Translations under genes and position numbers: made by a program | Source: Phycomyces blakesleeanus NRRL 1555(-) | Lineage: Eukaryota > Mucoromycota > Mucoromycetes > Mucorales > Phycomycetaceae | NCBI RefSeq assembly: GCF_001638985.1 | Contig: NW_017265155.1 | Span: 62,001-126,000, forward strand | Length of the DNA stretch: 64,000 nucleotides | Direction: 5' to 3' | Notes under the pieces: generated by a model | Databases searched by the model: none | The model's input: only the letters and a program-made list of their open reading frames with translations | Told to the model about the DNA's origin: nothing | Shown: positions 26,880-39,746 of the stretch, in pieces | Layout of the letters: every line of letters starts with the position of its first letter | How positions within the stretch are numbered: the first letter of the stretch is position 1

Positions 26880-29373
26880 CTAGGCTTGAACATTCTCGGG
26901 GTCCTTGACTGTTTGAGCTGGTTGTCCAAAACGAACATTTTTGATAAACAGTGAAAGGATAAAGCCAACAGCTGCAACACCGAGGGGAATAATGAACACT
27001 GAGTGCATCGCTCTGGCATAAACATGGATAATAGGTCCTTGGTACTCAACAGGCATATTACGAATAAAGAGATAATTTTTTAGGGCACCAAATTTGTTGG
27101 CGACATACTATACAGATAATTGTTATTTGATAAGTAAGCATTCATTTTTTTTGGAATATATATGTATATACTAGGTTTTAGAAGTGAACAGAAGCTTACC
27201 AAATATTCGAGAGGAACATCTGCTACGTTGTGAACAACAAAGGTTCTTATTAAGACTTGGTAAATAGAAACGCCCTAAAGAATAATCAATGTAATTAGTA
27301 AGACTTTAGCAATAAAAGGATGTCTAGTCTGCCTTTTTTTCTTACAATGGCAGCTCCCATAAACATAAAGAAGTTGAACTAAAGAAAGAAAATGATTAAG
27401 TCATGTCAGAATTTCGGGTTTAAAATGTTTAGTTCTTACCATAGCTGTTGTTATGGCAACATCCTTTTCTGCTACCACGGATTGAACATTAACAAGACCG
27501 TTTGTTTGAGAAATACCCAAGGCAAAGCCTAAAAGACACCAAAGTGAGTATATTTTAGAGTAAAAAGTAATTTGTGTATGTGCTATGTTTCTATTTACCA
27601 CAGAATCCTAGGTAGCCGGCCTGTGCACCCCAAGAACTGTTTTCATTGACAGTAAGGAAGAGACCGTAGCCAATTACTGCCGAGGCAGCTCCAAGGACAA
27701 GGAAAAATTTGGTGAAAGGAAAAAATTTGAGGGCAGCTGTTGTACCTATGGCGCCAAAGATAAGGCAAACCATATATGGAACCAAACGAATACCAGAGCT
27801 AATTGCATCTACTCCATAAAGGGCTTGGAATAACATAGGACTAATGAACATATTGGCCACAAATTGAGCACCAACGCAGAGCATAAAGAAGAAAACAACG
27901 ACGGCATGGAAGTTGGAGAAAATGGACTTTGGCAAGAGCTAACATAAAAATAAATAAATAAAAAATAGACTAAAAATTGATTCACAAAGATAGATGTACT
28001 TACAGGCTCAGCGGCAAATTTGGTTTCAACAATAAACAAGAGGATTAAAGCGATACCGCATGCGGTAAAGGCTCCATAAGCGTGGGGATCTGTCCACCTA
28101 TATATAAAGATAGTCGGTAAGTTAACATGAGTGAGTGTGTTTCGATTCTATACTAGCAATAACTTGCCCTAATATGCTACCAAAGCTCAATGCAATCAAT
28201 ATACAGCAAATAGCACCCATAGCCAGTACCACACCAATCCAATCGACTCTCTTAAGCTTGCTTAAGACTGAATCACGCGAAACATTAGCAGGCTCTTTAA
28301 AGAAAAAGACCGCAACAACAAAGATGATACTGGAGAGGATAAAACCAAGCCAGAAATCCCATCGCCAGGTGACATAGTCTACCAGTGCACCACCTATATT
28401 AAGAAGATTTAAGATTATTATTTTTTGTGTAATGTATATCCAAAAATAGAATTTATTTGTACAATCACTTACCAATAATTGGACCGGACACACTGCCAAT
28501 GCCATAAGAAATGCCCAGCAAGGCCTGAATACGAGGACGTACTTCAACACTTGCGATATCAGCAACAATAATAAAAGACATGGATAAAAGGCATCCTCCG
28601 CCAGCGCCTTGAATAGTACGCCCAGCTATGAGCATATTGATAGTGTGGGATAAAGCACAGACCAAGCACCCGATCATGAACGATAGAGCACCAAATCCGA
28701 GGACAACTCGCCTTTTAATGATAAGATAGAACACAAAGGTATAAGTCTTTTTTTTTATTCGATTGGTAATTTAAGGATATTCTAGATCTTATAAGAGACA
28801 TACCTTCCAAAGAGATCAGAAAACTACAGTATCGAAAAAAAATATTGTTATTATTATTGGTTTACATTGTCTTAAAATATTATTGTAATTTACCTTTCCG
28901 GCAACTGGTTGAGAAGCACATGCACCAACCAGAAAGGCAGACGCAATCCAGGCCTGACTGTCAACACCGTCAAGATCGGTTGCAATCTTTGTCATGGCAG
29001 GCGAAATAATTGTTCCGTTGAGGATCATCAAAAAGGTCGAGAGTACACAAACACCAGTTTGGAAAACAAATACTAATTTATCTGGCATTCTGCTCGATGG
29101 CAAAAATCCTTTTTTGGCTATAACTATGTTTTCGCTACTTTCGCTCTCTTGCTTTATGATTGTATCTTGACCGTAAACTGTTGCTTTGGATCCTTGCAGG
29201 TTCGTGTGGGATCCTTCATTAAGGTCTTGGGAATGCAGACTTGCTGTTTTCTCGGACATTTCCCATTTTGTACTTGTTGTAATAGTTTCTCCACCGTCCG
29301 TAGTGGTAGTAGTAGTATAGGTGGTTTCGGTAATATTAGGTACCATATCGGGAGTTTCGTATTTTCCAAGCAT
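26880..29373 (-). CDS. Major facilitator superfamily transporter, DHA2 (14-TM) drug:H+ antiporter type
   Basis: About ten exons from ATG at 29373 to TAG at 26880-26882, roughly 580 residues. A cytosolic N-terminus rich in Thr (residues 1-90) precedes the membrane domain. Antiporter signatures are visible: motif A-like FSDLFGRRVVLGFG, whose first half comes from a tiny exon (about 28804-28830); GRTIQGAGGGCLL; and motif C-like GISYGIGSVSGPIIG. Further helices lie in exons at 28160-28395, 28000-28100, 27600-27940 and in four small C-terminal exons. The family exports drugs, toxins or amino acids by proton exchange at plasma membrane or vacuole; the substrate cannot be read from sequence. The ATG at 29373 is used because the upstream in-frame codon is TTG. 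Exon borders are approximate apart from the ends. Confidence 0.85.
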
Positions 29374-31158
29374 AGCTTGATTTATATAAGAGGTCAAGTA
29401 GAATAGTTTACTAAGTGTTGGAAAGATAAAAGCTTTTATATTTTTTTAAAAAAGAAAAATCAAAAGATTTATATAGTACCCATCTGAGTTTTCTGCGCAT
29501 GGCTAAATTTGGTGCAATGGAACTGGATCGGATTACCCTGCTGTGCAAATGTACAAATGTATTCCAATTTTATTGAGGATTACTGCCAGAACATTTTACC
29601 GCTATAATGTTTATTTTTGCTTATCTTTATAGCGAGACTTTACGGAAATGAATTGGCTAGAATATACTCTTGAATAGCTACACGATCGTATTAAAGTCTA
29701 TATAAACCTCTGGTCTAGCAATGTTCCTTGATTTATCCGGTCTTGAAAAAGAAATACTACAACTATGTGTAGTATGTACGTAAATTTATTAGCAAAGTAC
29801 AGAATACATTGAAGATATGTGGGCTGAGGTGAAGAATTGATTCAGAATTACTATACGATTATATCCTATTTAAGGATGATGATTTTTATGTCACTTTTTT
29901 AGAAAATTATATCGTTTATTTGATATATTTTATTTAAAACATGAAATAAGAAGAGTTTGCTTGTGTCTTTATACTATTAAGTGATGGTAGTTAAATCTTA
30001 CATATCTATTTTACTATAGACATATATACATTTACATTGTTGCTTTGATACATTATATGATACGTTTGTATTGAGCCACCTGGAATTGTATGTAAGCTAT
30101 AATATACATATATAGACATAGGTATGAATATAGATATACTTCACTTGCCCAGAGTTTCTTGCTTATTTTCTCTTCTGTCTACTTTTGAGTCACAACTTAG
30201 CCGTGCTTGTGAGACCCTGTCTTAATGTTTGAAATATTCTTGGATTTGGAAAATTCTACACTGATCTGTGATTTTTTTTTGGTGAGCTTGGTTTAAACTC
30301 ATGAAATCAAAAAAATCAAATTAACGTTTTTGGAAGTAATATTTTATACCCCTTATTTAGGTAATACTTTAATAAAAGCTTACATGATCTGCCATATCCA
30401 AAAGAATAAGTGAAAGCTTATTGTACAGGGAAAAAGGTTTACTTCAAAACATCTTTAGATTATTAACAGGCGAAGAAAATTATATCAGAAAAAAAATATG
30501 TTTTCATTTTGAGCGAGCTTATTGATCCTCTGGATCATTAATGTCAAAAGATATTACACTTGCTGTTAAAGTTTACTCTATTTCAAAGCAAAATCTCGTT
30601 TTAAGAAACTTAAAATAGGCGATGCCGTTATAGCCACATAGATTTCTATATATCTTATAAAAAGCTCAAAATTAAAATCAAAATCAAAATGTACAGAGAG
30701 GAACATAGATATAAAGAGGGAGAGAGGAAGGTGAATCTGTACTACATCGGTAAGTAACAGTAGAGAACATACGGAGTAAGAAGCATTTGGTATAAATATT
30801 AACAGGAAACATATATGCCGCAGGGCTTGCTATATATACAAGTGATTCAAGTGGGATGTCTTGAGTACCCACCGGGAAATAACAAGAAACACACAGCCAA
30901 AAAAGCTTGGCAAATACATGCTTATCATAAGATGAGCTCAAGGTAACAACAAAAGTAAATTTAAGGATATAAATTACAAAAATACATCATAGAACTATGA
31001 GACATCAAATATATACTTTATAAGAGATTGGCCATACGGACTTAAGGAAATATGCGATTAACTAGGTAATTTGAGTTTAAATAAAATTTCATTCTACAAC
31101 CACGGTAAGCTATACAGGCCCCAAATGATACAGCACAAAAACAATGCTGTGAACACAG

Positions 31159-31188
31159 GTAAAATAAAATAAAATAAAATAAAATAAA
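31159..31188. repeat. (AAAAT)n pentanucleotide repeat
   Basis: About six tandem copies of AAAAT/AAATA. Confidence 0.9.
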
Positions 31189-33225
31189 AAAGCAGTAATT
31201 TTCTATTTTATTTGTTAGGCTTACACACAGAATACAGAAGCTAGCAAAAAAATCAAAACCTTCGTGTGCGTGTGTGTGGCGCAGAATATGTTGTACATTT
31301 GTCAGGTAAAGAATTCATTTGCAATTTGGCACAAGCTTCTGACCATATTTCATAGCTTTGAAGGTGCTTAGATCAAATAATACACCCTTATCTATTTCAC
31401 GCTCGAATATAAGTTACGATAGTGTCTGGTAATGGTCTCGACCGTATTGATTAAAAATTAATAAACATATAAAAGTCAAAGACGAAGAATAAGACCGATT
31501 GGAATCAGTTAAGACATATGACATGTTGTCACAAAGGCAAACTCAGCTAAAGTAAATAGGGTAAATTGATGAACCGTGAGTAGTAAAGAGGATCGTAAAA
31601 TACAAATCATACATATGGTTTGTTTCTTATCTGTTAAAGGTATGAGCATTCAGAGAAAAAATAATACATAGCTGGTCAAAACTCATAATGATACTAATGA
31701 TAATAATAGTTTGGTTGATAAGGTGGTTAAAATTCATATGTTAAGCTGATCTCTGACTTGATCACACTTTTGAACCTTTTGGTAAGTTAGAGCTGGATGC
31801 CAGTTTCCCGGGACATCTCAAGCTTTTCATTTTTAAACAGTCACAAAATTTAAACAAAAAAGCAACCTTGATTTCGTCAAAAAATGAATATGGGTTGAAT
31901 CGTCTTTGAAACCAACATAGCTCAATAACAACCTTTGCTCCTCAGCCTCCTTAAAACACCAACAACAAAAAAGACAAGCGATTTGGGTTGGAGGTACCAT
32001 TGTAACAGAAGCTTTGGGCACTATGCAGCCTATATAATTAAGGCTGATTTAAAGAAAGAAGAAGCTATATATATTCTTATAAGTATAGCTTGTTTGTCGT
32101 GGAGTAGAAGAGCTGGCTGACGAGATTTTCGAGCAAGCAATATTAGTTGAAAAATCAGACTACTGAAAGACAACGAATATTTTAAGATTTGCGTTGAGTT
32201 TTAAAAAAAACAAAAACAAATTTTGTAGGGGTCTAATTACTTTGGACAGTCAAGGTTTTTTTTTCTATTATTTTTGGAATTCAAGATTTTTTGTATAGAG
32301 AAAAGATGGCTTTACTGAATTTTTGTCTAATGATTGTACTACTTCTTTTCATTCATTCTTCTTGTACCTTTGAAATAAAGACATGTATATACATATCTGT
32401 GCGTGTATACGTATATCATGGTTTGCGTATATCTCTATTTGTGTTGATTTCCTTGTGCCTGAAATATCTTAACTTTATCCTCCAGAATATAGACGTATAT
32501 ACAAATATAAACATATTTCTTCTTGTTTGGTTTGTGTAGCCAACTTTTATCTTAATAGCTATTATAAGCATATCTTTATCTATAGAAATGATGCTTTGAC
32601 AAATTTTATCTGAAAAAAAAAATACCCCCAAAAAAGCTATTTGGTGCATAGTCACGTTTTCTTTTATTAATATTATAATATTTGCTTCAAAGAGCAGAAG
32701 AAGAAAAAGAATGCTTCTCGGTGTCATTTTTTTTGAAGAAAAGTAAAATAAAGACAGAAAGCTGTAGATAGTGGCGGAGGTGGCTGCGATGGGTTTGCGC
32801 TAATTTAAGAGCAAATTCAAGGGCGGAATATGTAACCCGTACTCTCAGAAGAAAAGAAAAGAAAAACCAAAAGCTGTAATGTCACACCTAAAGACTTCAA
32901 TTACTATAGATACATTGTATCCAAGGCAACAAACCCCTTTTCAGATCAACAAAAGGGGATAAGGTGCAGAGGCGTAAACCTATGGAAGTTAGATAACGTA
33001 AATCATTAGTGCGACTTTCTCGAATAGTCTTGTAAGAAAACTGATATTCATTCTTGTCTAAATAGTACTCCTGTTGACCTCTTTGGAATACGCCTGTGGG
33101 TAGAGAAGAGAAATGGCCAGACCTGTTCTGTCTAAATTAGTCGTCTGAATCAAATGTGCTAGTTAAGTTTACGCTTGTTGATTGGCTAAAAAGACCCTCG
33201 CTGTAGACATCCTAACACAGGGAAG

Positions 33226-33236
33226 CCAATCACGTG
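33226..33236 (+). promoter_or_regulatory. CCAAT box fused to CACGTG E-box upstream of the thiolase gene
   Basis: CCAATCACGTG lies about 100 bp upstream of the ATG at 33335; a reverse CCAAT (ATTGG) sits at about 33181. CACGTG is bound by bHLH factors, including fungal SREBP-type sterol regulators, and CCAAT by the HAP/CBC complex. The element is seen; the regulation is inferred. Confidence 0.45.
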
Positions 33237-33334
33237 CAAGCTAATATTCTCGTCTTCTCTTTGAGCCTCCTACTTTTCAAGGTCCTGCGTCGAGAACAAC
33301 ATCTTTAACTTTCTTTCTTTCTTTCATCATCATC

Positions 33335-35072
<1,738 letters not shown>

Positions 35073-35471
35073 AATAAATAAATAAATAATAACAATATAT
35101 ATATATATATATAATCCAAAGTCATTGTACTTTTGGCAGAAACTTGTAGTGCAAACTAATTTTTTTTAGAAAACCAAAAGTGGCCATACAATGTTCACAT
35201 TCCCAATAAAAATTAAGTATTAATAATAATAAGTAGCAGCATAACATAAAAGGCTTATATACAATGCACGATTTATCCGCATTGATCTTTAACAGCTTTA
35301 CTGATTTCTTTGATGATAAAAGCAACCACCATTTAACCCTGTTGCTGGTCTTACTCATTTTGGATTTTGTGTCTAATTTCGGTTTTAGTAGCATGGCAAA
35401 AAAGGAGACCTCTGCCAGATATTCTTTTTCTTCTTTACCTTGAACATATTGATTGTTAAATATAACCCCTT
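35073..35471. other. Thiolase 3' region
   Basis: TA microsatellite (35096-35113) and AT-rich sequence; no gene supported. Confidence 0.5.
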
Positions 35472-35621
35472 GGAGCATCCACAGCGGATTATCTAAATCT
35501 AGAATCGCATCTTTTTATTGCTCGAATGTTTTAGTGAAGAGCCGAATTTAGATATCTGTTAAATAATTGTCTAAAGAAATTGGTTAAAACATTTATTTAG
35601 ACAAACCGCTGTGGATGCCCT
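35472..35621. mobile_element. MITE-like element, 150 bp, 27-bp imperfect terminal inverted repeats
   Basis: The left end (35472-35498) and the reverse complement of the right end (35595-35621) match at 23 of 27 positions, with a perfect core GCATCCACAGCGG. The 96-bp interior is AT-rich and non-coding. Size and structure fit a non-autonomous DNA transposon; no clear target-site duplication was found, so the exact ends and superfamily are open. Confidence 0.65.
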
Positions 35622-36372
35622 AAAATTGCCTTTTCTTTTTTCTATAGTGTAGCACATATAGCCATAGATAATAAAAAAATCAAAAGAAATATGGTCGATC
35701 GATAAAAAGCTAGCCGACTACAGCCAGCTGCACATCTACTGTATTTTAAGCTATTTTTTGATGGTTTGGAAAATTTATTTTTAAATGCATAGTAATTTTA
35801 ACCAGAATCCATCGTCAAAAATAGGTCATCAATAAAAGGCAAACCTATTGACTCAGCTGGTCTGATATTAGGTCCTTTGGGAATATAACTATACAACCAA
35901 AACCAGAAACCAAAGAGAACCTCTGGTGGTGATATTTAGGCTCGTAGCCTTTTAAATATGATACTTGTAATATGATAGATTATAACTTCTTCTTTTAATC
36001 AATTATCCACTCCATGAGCACCCCATTAATGCGTAAATTTTATCTGGAAAAGGTGTATACCTTTAACAACTGCAGATTTCGTTTTAAATATCCGATAAAA
36101 ATTGAACACAAAAACCAAAACTGACAGAGTGAGTACTGTATTTATAAACAACTATAAATATACATATATATATATTGGTGTGCTTTATCCAATGTCAGAC
36201 TTCACCTTGGGGCTTGGCTTTTTTGTGGCCTTGGCTTCAAAGCCCTTTAACCATGGATTTCAATTGGCATATTTTAGCGTAGGCAACAAAAATAACTTAC
36301 AAAGGTATATATATATTCTTGGCTTTTGGTTTTTTTTGGCTTCTTTCTTGTCTCGTCTTCTACTTTTTTATA
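35622..36372. other. Spacer upstream of the 7-TM gene
   Basis: AT-rich promoter region; nothing further recognised. Confidence 0.45.
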
Positions 36373-37491
36373 ATGCCCAGTCAACAGCAGATTGCCTGGA
36401 TTATCTACCTTATCATCTTCATCCCAATATTTATTTCGTTGGTCTGGAGATGTAAATTCAGTGTAATGACTACCCCCATTATCTTTTTCACCCTTCTCTG
36501 CATCGTTGGCTTGTGTGTCCTCCTGTTTGGCCAGTCTTCCGAATATGGAAGCTTTTCTTTTATGGCTGGACACAGCCAGATCCTTGGACAGTTCCCACTG
36601 ATATCAATCCTACTTTTTGCCGCTGTACTTAACCCACAAGTAGCATACATTCAGCACGCATTCAAAATTGGACCTTCTATATCATCATCAGAAGCATTTA
36701 TTATCCCGCCTGGATCTACCACTCGAACGAGAAGCTCAGGAAGCTTTGATATGGAAAAACCTCCACCTCTGTTTTCCAAAGAACCATCATACCAAAAAGA
36801 GCTTATGCCTCCCAAGCTTCCAATCCCTTCTAGGGTACCTAATACTCTCGGGAATGCAGTCTTTAAAAAATATTATGTATCCGTCATAGGAATATTCACA
36901 CTATACACCATAACAGCCATCGCTTTCATCTGTATCCGCTTAATCGAAGACAACTATCAGGTTTATACCCATATCGCAATCTGCACCACAATTTTAGCTG
37001 CAATTTCCTGGATCAACATTACCATGTTATTTTATGGCACCAGAAACGATGTTTCTCGTCATATTCCCCTGTTCCGCTTGCGCCAGAATGATACCCAGCG
37101 TGTGTGGATTATATCCCTTCTATTCTCCTATTCAATCACAGGAATGGCGATTGTCTCTTGGATTTATTGGTCTCTTCAAATAAACGCAGCGTCAATTGAC
37201 ATCGCATATTGGATAGTAATCGAAGCTTTGCTGGTATACACACCTCTGGTCGCGCTTTTACTGTTCTATATACGCGAGAAGAAGATATCCTTAATTAAAA
37301 ATCAATACAGCTTGCACATGGAAACCAAGCGTAAGAGCGCAACCATGGGCCCAAAGTCCCATGCTCAAGAGGAGATGAAGTACGTTACTAGAGAAATAAG
37401 TCTGCAGACTGCTCGTCACACCCCTGCTCCTGTTGAATCCCACTCGCGTCCTTTGTCTTACCAAAACAGAACAGAACCTCTTCCTCTTTGA
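36373..37491 (+). CDS. Intronless seven-transmembrane protein of unknown family (372 aa)
   Basis: A single open frame from ATG at 36373; upstream in-frame extension has no ATG. Seven hydrophobic segments at about residues 7-25, 32-53, 71-95, 167-190, 199-221, 243-266 and 276-300, with a long Ser/Pro-rich loop (97-165) between segments three and four and a polar C-terminal tail of about 70 residues. The layout (extracellular N-terminus, 7 TM, soluble tail) is receptor-like, but no GPCR signature motif is evident, so I do not assign a function. It is one of the few intron-free genes here. Confidence 0.75.
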   Translation: MPSQQQIAWIIYLIIFIPIFISLVWRCKFSVMTTPIIFFTLLCIVGLCVLLFGQSSEYGSFSFMAGHSQILGQFPLISILLFAAVLNPQVAYIQHAFKIGPSISSSEAFIIPPGSTTRTRSSGSFDMEKPPPLFSKEPSYQKELMPPKLPIPSRVPNTLGNAVFKKYYVSVIGIFTLYTITAIAFICIRLIEDNYQVYTHIAICTTILAAISWINITMLFYGTRNDVSRHIPLFRLRQNDTQRVWIISLLFSYSITGMAIVSWIYWSLQINAASIDIAYWIVIEALLVYTPLVALLLFYIREKKISLIKNQYSLHMETKRKSATMGPKSHAQEEMKYVTREISLQTARHTPAPVESHSRPLSYQNRTEPLPL

Positions 37492-38109
37492 TTAATCATA
37501 CATTTTTCTTTTATCATATTATATTATAATCTCATGTACAATAAACCTACTATAATTTATTCATTCTGGAACGATACAAATCCAAGATTTTGGAAAATGA
37601 TAGCTTTCTCGGTTTAGTAGCTTTAAACCGATTGGATACACCTAATAGCTCGGATCTACAAACAATCAAAAAAAAATATAAGCATATTACAAACCCACAA
37701 ATATTTCTGAGGTACCATAGAAGAAAGGAAAAAAAAATTGAATACAACCTTACCAAGTAAATGCTCGCTACATTTGAAACAATATGTAACCTATATATCA
37801 ATTATATCTTGCAAAGCCATAAACCTAATAAAACGTGTAATACCGATAATGCGGAGAGGACAAGAGTAAGTATGCGATAGTGTTTAGTTGTCGATAATCT
37901 CTCGCCTTGAGATTTTTTTCTTATAAGTAAACAATCAAACTGTCATATAGACTCGTTCTATTCTACAACAAGGTTGTAAGTGCATTGTTGGGCTCTTCAA
38001 GTATAGTTCAAGGTATATCATAATGTTATATTTTTGGATCCTTGGATTATTTTGGATAATTAGGAAACAAATAAACAAAGATACACATTTATCTAGGGTG
38101 TGTTTGCTA

Positions 38110-39060
38110 TTATAAATCCCAAGACCAGCTCAAAACAGATGAGGAGCCCATAAGTTTCTTCTCTCTAATCCAACGGTTTATTTCAGTCAAGGATATACTT
38201 TGAATCGAGTCTGGTTTAAAGTACTGCATACCCAGTATGTATTACACGATCTACTGAGTTAAATTCGCCAAGCCTTTATTTTTTCTTTACTATTTTGTTA
38301 TCAATTCTTCTTCGTTTTTGTCTATCCAGCACAAATACCTAATCTTTCTTTCCGTTCTGAAAGCAAGAAAAATAAAGAAAGGTACTCAAAAAAATTCACT
38401 AAATACCAAGTCCAATTCAACGTTAGATATTTCAAGCACATTTTTTAAGGATTCTACCCTATGCTTCTTTAGATGGGCTTAGTATATATTCCTCATCAAA
38501 GACTGTGGCTTGCATTTTGTCCTACCCGCTAATAAGTACACTCTTTGGTTTTTTTTCTGTTTAAAGCGAAGCTTTAACTGTAAAGATCACAAATAGTAAG
38601 AGTCTGATAGAAGTTGGGCTTTATTATTAGCTTCAAACCACAGAATGGTTCATGTACAAGGGGCTGAGCATTCCAATAAACAAGACAATGTCTTACAAGG
38701 CTTTGTCGTTATCGATTTGATGAGTAATTTTTCCACCAATATACAATACTTTTAGCTTGGCCTTTACAAAATGATTATATCACAGTTACTTGGATATAGC
38801 GCTAAGATCGCAAAAACAGGGGTACGTATGAGTCAATAGGCAGAGTACAAATTCCTCTGTACAAGCAAATGTAATTAAACAATGTGCAAATAATAATCGA
38901 GCTGAGAGCATTATATAACTGGTACAGAGAGAAGTTAATTTAATGTAAGTGATCAGCGAGAAAATCAAATAGGCTTGTTTATTAAAGCTCTCTTTTTTTT
39001 GTATATTATTTTATAGGCCTGTTTTCAAATCGACCCCACACTGATGTACTCCACCTCTGT
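38110..39060 (-). pseudogene. Coding-like exons, possible F-box-type gene or relic
   Basis: On the minus strand a series of short coding-like stretches lies in order: RWSTSVWGRFENR (about 39010-39050), EEFVLCLLTHTYP... ending at a GTAACT donor (about 38790-38860), LKVLYIGGKITHQIDNDKAL ending at GTAAGA (about 38695-38755), PLVHEPFCGLKLIIKPNFYQ (about 38585-38670), KHRVESLKNVLEISNVELDL ending at GTATTT (about 38415-38480), and YFKPDSIQSISLTEINRWIR... ending at TAA 38110-38112. W..S+WGRF followed by leucine-rich pieces is reminiscent of F-box/LRR proteins. I could not build one uninterrupted chain with a start codon, so it may be a decayed gene. Confidence 0.3.
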
Positions 39061-39709
39061 GCTTTTAAGATTTACAAGATATTTACTTATTTATATTTGT
39101 TTTTTTTTTTAAAAAAAAAACCCTATGATGGTAACATAATCCAAGTATACTTCTCACACAGCTACTCTTGTGTATCTACTACAATCGGAACCTTTATATC
39201 TCCCGTAGTTTTTACGCGATCAGTATATTGTATTTATCGATATTAGAATACCATTGGTCAGAAGACTAAATAAATAAAAAGGACCGAGAGTCTACTCAAA
39301 GAGCCACAGAACCTTGGGCTGTTTCCAAAGAACAATAACTATTATCACAAAAGCTGACGTATGAAGATGAGACTTGGTTTCCTCTCTTCCTTTAAAAACT
39401 ACCTGGAATTTATTTTAATTGTCTTTGAAAAAGCTTAAATAGATGTCTAAGATGTGATGGCTAATTCTAAGGACAATGTTCCTACTACTGTTATTGCCTT
39501 CTTCCGTCAAAAATCATAGACCACAATATTATACTTTTAATACGTTTAAATATAATTAGTATTAACGCTCTGATTTTGTCAATGCATGTGAGATTAAAGA
39601 GCTATTCAATTAATCAAATTTATTAAGAACAATTCCCACATTTTGCATAATCGCAAATACTATATATTGGCTCATATAAAACAATAGTTTTTAACGCCTT
39701 CAATTTATT

Positions 39710-39746
<37 letters not shown>

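Larger units (their letters stand above)
29374..33334. other. Spacer between divergent transporter and thiolase genes
   Basis: About 4 kb with no gene recognised. It includes the two promoters at its ends, an AAAAT pentamer repeat (31159-31188) and poly-A/T tracts. Confidence 0.5.
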
